A stretch of 64,000 bases of DNA from contig CM055093.1 of NCBI GenBank assembly GCA_029204225.1, forward strand, positions 34,234,525 to 34,298,524. Direction: 5' to 3'. The stretch comes from Diphasiastrum complanatum. Its lineage: Eukaryota > Streptophyta > Lycopodiopsida > Lycopodiales > Lycopodiaceae. The translations under genes and the position numbers were made by a program. Positions 57,033 through 64,000 of the stretch are shown here, piece after piece; the stretch's first letter is position 1, and each line of letters starts with the position of its first letter. A model generated the notes under the pieces. The model saw only the letters and a list, made by a program, of their open reading frames with translations, was not told where the DNA came from and made no database searches.

Positions 57033-58330
57033 GTATAGGGAATGTACACAGTACAGTGTCGTCGTTGAAGAGAGCTTTGGGAGAACTGTCTTCTGAGAGT
57101 TCGGGGTTTTACGGTGGGTTGAAGACGGAAAGAGAAGCACTGGTGCACGGTTTCTAGTTTATAGAGGCTTGCTAAGTTCAGCAGAGGGATTATTAGCCTG
57201 TGCATAGCATCACACAGGGAAAAATTTGGTGAAAAATTGACAATTTCGAAGCCAGCTGAAAATTGAAACCGGACTTGGGGTTACGGTTTTTATACATAAC
57301 TGGTGATTTCTTCGCTGTTTGTGCACCGTTTTGGATGTCGTAAGGACAGGAAGGTAGCTAATCACACTGTCAATCAGCCATGGAAAGATTCTGAGGTTTA
57401 GGTCAGAGATTTGTCTCCAGACAGTTAACCTAGCAGATTTGCGGTAAAAAGGTGAAATAGCCACTTTGTCAAGTTGAGCTAAAATCATCGTTTCTCCACG
57501 AAATTTCCTAACTGAACACTCTATAGTCATGGATTCAGTAGGGCAACCCTGCTCCAGGCCTCAGATCGTGCTCAAAACGATCCACAGGAGAGCTTGATCT
57601 GATGTTTTTCAGAGAAGGGAGGCGCGGCCGCAGGCAGGGAAGTCGCGGGCAGTTCGCGCGCCCAACGCGATGAAGAACTCAGTGTACCGAAGTTCATAGC
57701 ATATGCAGGAGTTTGGTTCGATGCCCATATGTACTTTGAACCTTTAGATGAGGTGTCAAATGAATCAACGGTCCAGAATCTGTGATGGGAGAGAAATTTG
57801 AACCACAAGATTTGGTTCAGCCATTGGATGAGCTTTAAACAGGGTCCTGAAGAATTGAAGTGCATTATGGCCTTCAACTTCATTAAAAATTTTCATACTG
57901 AAAGTTGAGTTGGGTCCCTTCACAAGTGAAGAGTGAAGTTTCTTCAAAGTGAAGAAACAGTTCAAAAGCTAGAAAAGTCCCTATTTTTGGGTCCTTTGCC
58001 CGTTTTGACCCAAACGAAAGGCTATAACCTCCAAACGAAGGGCACCCGGACTGTACTCGCAAGTACGATACAGCAAAACAGAGCGGTTGCAGTGGTAAAA
58101 GTGTTCGGAGTATGCCAGAAATAGTTTCACCATTCCACTAGGCACGTTGTTGGGAATTGACGTCTGAGTGCATTTCGGAAGGCGACGCCGATTTGGCTTT
58201 CAAATTGGTGAAAAAGCAGCGAGTGGCCTGTAAGAAAAAAAGTGCAGGTCATTATTTTCAACTTCTGACATCACGGTTGGCCTCGACATACTGTTCTTAG
58301 CCTAAGGCAGAAGTTTCAATCAGTTTTGCG
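57033..58330 (+). other. Untranslated leader of element I
   Basis: 1.3 kb between PBS and gag without a supported coding frame. Dimerisation and packaging signals would be expected here; none was identified. Confidence 0.5.
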
Positions 58331-59085
58331 ATGGCAAACATGGGAGAGTCCATTTTGAGTGAAAGTAGCAAATTGGACGGGATTTCCAACTATGCAGTGT
58401 GGAAATTCAAAATGAAAAACATACTGATGGAGAAAGAAGTGTGGGAAGTTGTCACAGGTGATGAGAGAAGGCCGCCAAATGAAGCAGACATCAAAGTGTT
58501 CGACAAAAAGATGAGGAAAGCTTTGACCTTCATTAACTTGTCAGTGAAGGATCACATCATTACCCACATTTGTGATGCTATTACACCCAGACAGGCATGG
58601 GGTGTGCTAAAGGAGCATTTCGAGACGTCAAATCCATCAAGAATTATGTTTTTGAAGTCAAAGCTGAATAGTGCCCGCATGGAGCAAGGAGAGCACATTC
58701 AGACGTACATGACCAGAATCAAGACAATGAGAGATGAACTGCATTCTATTGGAGAGCGCATACGTGATGTGGAGCTGGTGCATAATGCATTATGCGGCAT
58801 TGCAGAATCCTATCAGATGTTTGTGAGCGGAATAGCATCAAGAGAAAGATTGCCAACCTTTGACGAGCTCACAGGAATCTTGATGCAGGAAGAGCAACGA
58901 CGAGAAACGGTGAAAGCTAGACGTCAAAATACTGATGATCAGGCACTTGCGACACGCCAAAAACAAGGCAAGGGCAAGGGCAAGAAGAAGACTAAACAAC
59001 AATTTGCCAAGTCTCAGGAGGATGAGGGATCTTCCAGCAAAACTAAGAAGAAAGGCAAGTGCTTCCATTGTGGTAAAATCCTAAT
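58331..59085 (+). pseudogene. Element I Gag, cut in zinc knuckle
   Basis: Starts MANMGESILSESSKLDGISN. About 250 residues of intact copia Gag: YAVWKFKMKNILMEKEVWEV, ITPRQAWGVLKEHFETSNP, MRDELHSIGERIRDVELVHN, LTGILMQEEQRRETVKARRQ, then the Lys-rich KQGKGKGKKKTK and the first half of the knuckle, KCFHCGK. After that the frame reads foreign sequence (ILMAAHCLIC...) up to 59287. The partner His and Cys of the knuckle are missing. Confidence 0.85.
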
Positions 59086-59338
59086 GGCAGCACATTGTCT
59101 CATATGTCGTACGTGCATACGGCGCCAGGCCCGAACCGCGGAAACTGATCATGCTTACAGCTCAAGGGCAGCACCTTGCCTCATCAAGTCCCCCGTTCAA
59201 CCGACCACCCCGACCATGGACGCACCCGTGCTTACACTGTGGGCAGCACCTTGCACAACGGTTGTCCTGACAAATCCCAGAACATGACCATCCATGTGAG
59301 ACTTGCATAGCTGACCGGCTAGTCGGCTCTGATACCAC
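59086..59338 (-). other. Internal 5' fragment of element N with short repeats
   Basis: Sequence between the cut Gag of I and the PBS of N. Three imperfect copies of GGCAGCACCTTG occur at about 59085, 59167 and 59244, roughly 80 bases apart. Confidence 0.45.
59326..59337 (-). other. Primer-binding site of element N
   Basis: GCTCTGATACCA, two bases from the LTR start at 59340. Confidence 0.85.
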
Positions 59339-59339
59339 A

Positions 59340-60257
59340 TGTTGCGCCGGCGCCTCAAAGGGCGCTGGGACTTGAGTGGTTTCCCCAACACACGCTTAAG
59401 TCTAACATTTATCCATCATGCACTTACGTAAAAGCCAACTCAGAAACGTAACAAGCTTAACCATTCAGACTTAAGAAAACTAGAATCCCAACCAACCCGA
59501 AAGCCAACTCAGAATCCGTCCCCAAAAGGTAACCAAAGGCAAAGACAAGCCACACATGAAACCCAAGGCATAGTGGTCGCCAAACTGACCAATTGGCATA
59601 GCGACAAGCCACACGTCAGTGATGTGGACTCTTAGGCGTCGGGGACGCAAAAATGTTGTAGTAAGGGTCCTTCCACTTGGACCAGTCCCGGAGGCGAAAC
59701 CGAAATGGTAATCATCCCTAAGGATCAACTTTATTAGATCTGGAAGAGGTTACAGTCATACATAGACTGACCGGTCTCGGGGCCACCAACACGTGCTAGG
59801 CATTGTGCTTGGCTCGTGCTGGTAGAGGGAGCTGAGACCTGGCGACTGGATTCCTGGCGCTGGTTGAGCTGCCCAAGTTTCTGTCTGCTGGACTCCCCCT
59901 ATAGTTCTGGTGTGATTCGACGCACCCCCTCTGTCCTGAAACATAGTGCTTTCTGGTAAAGCACGCCTTTTAGGACTTAGTTTTTATTTTGTCAATTAAG
60001 CCTGGAAAGCCTGGCAGAATCAGTCTGGCTCCCGGACCTGGGTCCCGGGAGCCGTTTCAGCGGCAAAATCAACTTGCTTCCTGACTAGGCCATGACTCGA
60101 GCTCCAGAGCTAGCTCATGACTTGTGACTACTTGACTGGCTCACCACAGATCGGAGGCTCAGTCCTTGACATTCTAACTTGCTATGGGACCTCAGGGAGC
60201 GTCACCCCTTAGAGTCTTACAGGGCATGCTGGGTGCACCTGAGTCAGCTTTACAACA
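59340..60257 (-). repeat. Element N 5' LTR
   Basis: 918 bases with inverted ends TGTTG and CAACA. It is adjacent to a minus-oriented PBS, so it is the 5' LTR of a minus-strand element whose body is lost. More G/C-rich than the other LTRs; it begins with GCGCCGGCGCC just inside the end. Confidence 0.65.
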
Positions 60258-60825
60258 TATGTCTGCCTAAGAAGAATAAGAAACAATAACAACGTTTTTT
60301 TGTGCTATTTGGTTATGTTTCTATATTTGATCCATTGGTTAAACTATAACTTCTTTTAGTTGAAATAGGAGAAGATCAAGAAAAGAGTGCTTTAACACTA
60401 TAAGAATTTGTCGTGATGTGTAGAACAAGTTTCACATAAAAAACAAAAAGAAAAACAATAAACTATAAACTTGTAGAGTCCTCCAAAAATCAAAACAATG
60501 AAAATATGTTGTGTATCTATTTGAAGATTTATATTATTTGATTGTCTTAAAGCACTTCTTAAAGCTTTGCTTGTGATTATCTAAGTGTACAATTTGCATA
60601 CGACATTTTAGCTGTGAATTTTTATGGATAAGTGGATCATAGGTAGAGAACGAGAGGGAGGTTCAAAGAGCAACTATGGAAGACTACGCAATAAGATGAT
60701 GATTGTTATTGATAGTGAGGGTACATAAAAACAAGATAGATACAGTTTAGCATTGTTCCATGAGTACTGTGTACATTTTAACATGCTAAGTGTAACAAAT
60801 ATTGTTGGAAATTTGCTACTTCGTG
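60258..60825. other. No recognisable gene
   Basis: AT-rich spacer. Confidence 0.3.
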
Positions 60826-61006
60826 AAACTTGATCTCTTTTGTTTATACAATACATAAGCATAAAGGGACTGTATCTGATGGAAGTATGCTTATGACTAT
60901 TGTGATAAAACTCAACCAATGAGAGGTACATTTTCTATTTAGTATGCTTGTTTCAAACATACACTTGAAGCATATTTTCCATTATTTGATTGGTCCTTTC
61001 AACTTG
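60826..61006 (-). pseudogene. Ty3/gypsy integrase fragment
   Basis: QVERTNQIMENMLQVYV from 61006, then after a TGA and a frame change MYLSLVEFYHNSHKHTSIRY followed by SPFMLMY. These are the end of the Ty3/gypsy integrase core (E-R-x-N-x-x-M/L and L-x-E-F-x-Y-N-x-x-x-H-x-S). Only about 60 residues remain. Confidence 0.7.
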
Positions 61007-61365
61007 ACCTTAAATTTTGGATGAGATTATTAGCTAGAGCTCAAATTGGTCTCTAAACCATTAAACTAATGACTAGAAAGATCATACAAATCAGAATCTT
61101 GTTCACTTGCCAAATCATGAGCTAGTTCAAATTCTCAGGAATAAACATTATCGTATTGGTGAGGCAATACACTTCAAGGTCACCAAGACCACAAACTAAA
61201 AACCTAGTTCCAAAACAACATAGGGAACATATGGTGGTTCAAACCAACCCAACCAAACCTAGATCAATCAATTATAGCCTCCAAGCTATGTACCACTAGT
61301 AAGAGCTCACCACAAATGAGAGATGTCAATCCATCAACATGTAGCTACTACTCTGTAGATCAAGC
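61007..61365. other. No recognisable gene
   Basis: AT-rich spacer between the Ty3/gypsy fragment and element K. Confidence 0.3.
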
Positions 61366-61940
61366 TCACCTCCTAGAGTGGTCTATGGGTATATTTATAG
61401 CCTCCAAGGCTCCAGCACTTTCGATCACCGTCCGAATCTTCCTTTCAACTACACCATTGGATTGAGGTGAATAGCTAGTTGTGAATTGTTGGTGTATTCC
61501 ATTGGCCTTGTAGAACTTCTTAAATTCGGTGGAGATAAATTCTCCCCCTCCATCAGTGCGTAGAGCCTTGATTTTTCTCTGTGTTTGATTTTTAGCAGAT
61601 GCCTTGAACTGTTTGAAGAACTTGAAAGCTTCATATTTGTTTTTCAAAAAATAGGTGACAATTCTTTGAAAGAAATCATCAATAAAGTTAGAAAGTAAAT
61701 GGCTCCCCATGTGGAAGTGGTCTGCATAAGGCGAAAAATTCCACTATTTACAAGATCTAGCAAACCTTTAGATGAATGGACTAAATCAGAATTGAATGGA
61801 CTTCTAGCATGACAGCTTTTACAAAGAGAAGTCGATTTGCTAATAGATGGTAGATCTTGCACTAAATTCAGATTTGACATTTGTTGAATACTTTTGAAAT
61901 TCATATGACCTATTCTGAAATGCCATAGCATATCAGTCAA
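61366..61940 (-). pseudogene. Element K integrase remnant
   Basis: DMLWHFRIGHMNFKSIQQMS and CKSC start the zinc-binding part. The first Asp region is degenerate (LDLVNSGIF). After a frame change, KALRTDGGGEFISTEFKKFY (second Asp) and SPQSNGVVERKIRTVI (Glu). It stops at about 61400. The sequence is closest to element C in this window. Confidence 0.75.
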
Positions 61941-62062
61941 TTCTGAAGTTGAAGTATGAAGAGCTTGACTATTTGTAGAATAGAAATGACTTAGTTTGTA
62001 AAGGTAGCCACACCTCCTATCGAAAGCTAAAACTTTCCTAGATATGTCAAGAATGTGCAGCC

Positions 62063-62365
62063 TTATGTATTGAATTCTACCCTATGACCAGAATCAATGA
62101 TTGTACTAATTAAGAGCAAATTTTTGGTAAGATTCAGAACACGAAGAATGTTGGACAGAAATTTTACATCACCTTTCTGAAATTTGATCATGAGAGTTCC
62201 TTCACCCTTGATAGTATGAGATGAGTTGTCTCCTAATTGTACAACTCTAGAATGGGTAAATGATTTGTAGTCTTGGAACCAATCACAGTGGTGAGTCATA
62301 TATTGTGTTGTTCCCATGTCCAAACACCAGGAATCGATATCCTGTTGTTCTCCAACTTTGGTCAT
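62063..62365 (-). pseudogene. Element K protease remnant
   Basis: IDSWCLDMGTTQYMTHHCDW; the D-S/T-G-A box reads D-M-G-T. VVQLGDNSSHTIKGEGTLMI and LSNILRVLNLTKNLLLIST follow. Confidence 0.75.
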
Positions 62366-62463
62366 GAAGGTTGCTTCATCTTCCTCTTGTGGCTGGATCG
62401 AGTGACTGGTAGTTGTAGCATTTGCTTGTTGTTGGAACTACTTCTTCTTTTCATTGTTGTATT

Positions 62464-62888
62464 TCAATGTCCTGCAATCAGTAATAAGGTGACCAGTCCT
62501 CTTATAGTATTTACATAATGGTTTCTGTCTTGGTTGGAATCATGAATTCGATCCAAGCTACATGTTGCTCTTTTTGTCAAGATAATATGAATTTGTAGAT
62601 CTCTTGAATCTAAACTTATGATTTTTCTTTGAGAAAAGAGCTTGAGGATCCGATCCTGAGCTGGAGGAGCATCCATTTCGTCTGATTTTTAGAGTGATCA
62701 AGGAGAATGCCTTGCCATCTCTCTGTCTCCATTTGGTGATGATGTTTGACCTTTGTGTCGACCTCTGTGTCGTCAACGATGTCCCACAACTCTTTGTCAA
62801 GTAATACGACTTTCAACTTGAACTTCCAGATATGGTAGTTCTCTCCATCGAGTTTGTCAATCAGAGATGAACTAGAAGACGGATCCAT
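62464..62888 (-). pseudogene. Element K Gag remnant
   Basis: MDPSSSSSLIDKLDGENYHI and WKFKLKVVLLDKELWDIVDD begin Gag at 62888. A large part of the middle is deleted: from about 62700 the frame passes straight to the end region. The zinc knuckle near 62510 reads CKYYKRTGHLITDC, with the second Cys changed to Tyr. Confidence 0.7.
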
Positions 62889-63035
62889 TATGGTGAAGAG
62901 AGCGAGATTGTTGGTAGAAACAATGATATTGAAATACTGCTAATTGTGCACTTTCAAAACGATGTCTTGGTAAAGACAAGACTGACGACCTGCGTGAAAA
63001 TACAGATTAATGAAGCATCTACTTTGATACCAAGT

Positions 63036-64000
63036 CGGAAATCGATGGGTGTAGCAGAAGCAAGTTTTGACACAAGATTGGAACTTAGTATCTCAATAGG
63101 AATTGGAAATCGGTTCCCAGGTAGAGGTCCATAATCGAAGTCTGGATCGAGATACTAGCAGTGAAAACTTACAACGAACAGTTGCGGAGCAGCAAGAATC
63201 AAGATGTAATGCAGTCTGCAATAATGTACAAATGAACATATCACTAGTGTAGACAATAATGCACTCTTTGATTAATAAAAATAGAGTACATAAGTGTGAA
63301 GCAGTGTGCGAGTTTGTAAGGCGCAAAAATGGTTATAGATTCACTTGATTGATTTGTTGATGATTGCATATCAGTAATTGGTACTTAAAAGGATAAGATT
63401 GAATCTACTTAATTTACTAGAGCTGTCCTACACTAGATAGTACTCGTTTGTATCAATAATATCTATGTACAGAGTAGGCAGACTGTCAACGTCATCCTTC
63501 TGATCGTGACGTGGGTCGAAATCGACTGACATTATCAAAATATTGCATGTATCAAATTTTGCCTCTGGATCAAAATTTATCGATATGACTCGATCTGATC
63601 TGGTATAGAAAATATGACTCAAAAAAATATGACTCGAGTCGAGTCAATTCGGTATCAAAAAAATCTAATTCAGGATTTTGATCTTATACTTAAAACTTCG
63701 AGTGTTGTTTTGTAGTATAAGTATATATAGATTTCGTGATGCTCATTACCGAATGAATTTGGACTCAAGCATTAAAATCCAACAAGCTTGATAACATCAT
63801 TATCATTTTACTTCTTGGAAGACTAATAACAAAGTCCATTAAATAGTTTTCAATCTACTGCTAAAAATCTCCAATAAATTTATTATGTCAAATACAGATA
63901 AGCGTTAAACCTTATTAAGATTGAATTGTCTACAAATGGGTACATAGGACTTCATATAGGTTTTTATTTTTGCCCAATAGAATTGCCTTCTTATAAAGTC
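63036..64000. other. Probable LTR of element K and edge sequence; no gene
   Basis: By position beyond the PBS this should start with the 5' LTR of K, but no matching LTR exists in the window. No supported frame. A GACTCGAGTCGAGTC palindrome-like phrase is near 63624. Confidence 0.3.

Larger units (their letters stand above)
56739..59085 (+). mobile_element. Element I: Ty1/copia, 3' truncated
   Basis: Plus-strand 5' LTR, PBS, a 1.3-kb leader and Gag. It ends inside the zinc knuckle at about 59085, where it is fused to unrelated sequence of element N. It lies within the gag of element J. Confidence 0.75.
61366..63035 (-). mobile_element. Element K: Ty1/copia remnant (Gag-PR-INT)
   Basis: Minus-strand gag, damaged zinc knuckle, PR, and integrase up to the catalytic Glu. 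It is cut at about 61366; RT and RNase H are absent. A weak PBS (CTTTGATACCA) lies at 63022-63032. Confidence 0.75.

Overview
The window looks like a piece of a large, repeat-dominated land-plant nuclear genome. The evidence is a eukaryotic tRNA-Pro(UGG) gene with plant-like sequence, many Ty1/copia and some Ty3/gypsy retrotransposons primed by initiator tRNA-Met (PBS TGGTATCAGAGC), plant G-box/TATA promoters, GT-AG introns and very long AG microsatellites. The style (low gene density, many decayed nested copia elements) would suit a fern, lycophyte or gymnosperm, but the sequence alone does not settle this. No intact host protein-coding gene was recognised.

Layout. 1-3.8 kb is the only stretch that is not ordinary retroelement. 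A G-box/TATA promoter precedes a divergent histone H3/CENH3-like reading frame that starts with the exact H3 tail ARTKQTAR. It runs, with frameshifts, into a spliced Ulp1-type (C48) SUMO-protease-like domain. A convergent, spliced, frameshifted gene of unknown family lies on the minus strand. 4-6.5 kb is a Ty3/gypsy gag remnant (minus). 6.8-7.6 kb holds two dispersed repeat families, R1 and R2. 8.0-12.2 kb is copia element A (minus): its LTRs are about 98 % identical over the shared part, Gag-PR is open, but reverse transcriptase is missing. 12.7-15.5 kb holds three AG arrays of about 124 bp attached to R2 copies. 16-17 kb has a possible exon remnant. 18-22.4 kb is decayed copia element E (minus). 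At 25.4 kb is the tRNA-Pro gene. 26-29.5 kb holds a Ty3/gypsy (Tat-like) integrase tail, a separate RNase H and an unknown coiled-coil ORF.

30.4-33.7 kb is a scrambled copia locus (fragment G, element H, and an inverted LTR piece). 33.7-37.8 kb is another R1 copy followed by sequence with no recognisable gene. 37.8-43.0 kb is copia element F (minus), whose 5' LTR doubles as the downstream LTR of remnant D (43.0-43.86 kb). 43.86-53.2 kb is copia element C (plus). It is split inside its integrase by full-length element B (44806-50965), which has 682-bp LTRs, a 5-bp target duplication GTGGA and 1.3 % LTR divergence, but broken gag-pol. 54.5-56.7 kb is copia J (minus), truncated by copia I (plus, 56.74-59.09 kb). 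I is in turn fused to the 5' end of another minus-strand LTR element, N (LTR 59340-60257). The last 4 kb holds a Ty3/gypsy integrase fragment and copia K (minus).

How the parts relate: nearly everything is retroelement nesting and decay. None of the reverse transcriptases looks fully functional, so the elements would need help in trans. The H3-like/Ulp1-like locus is the part most worth following up.
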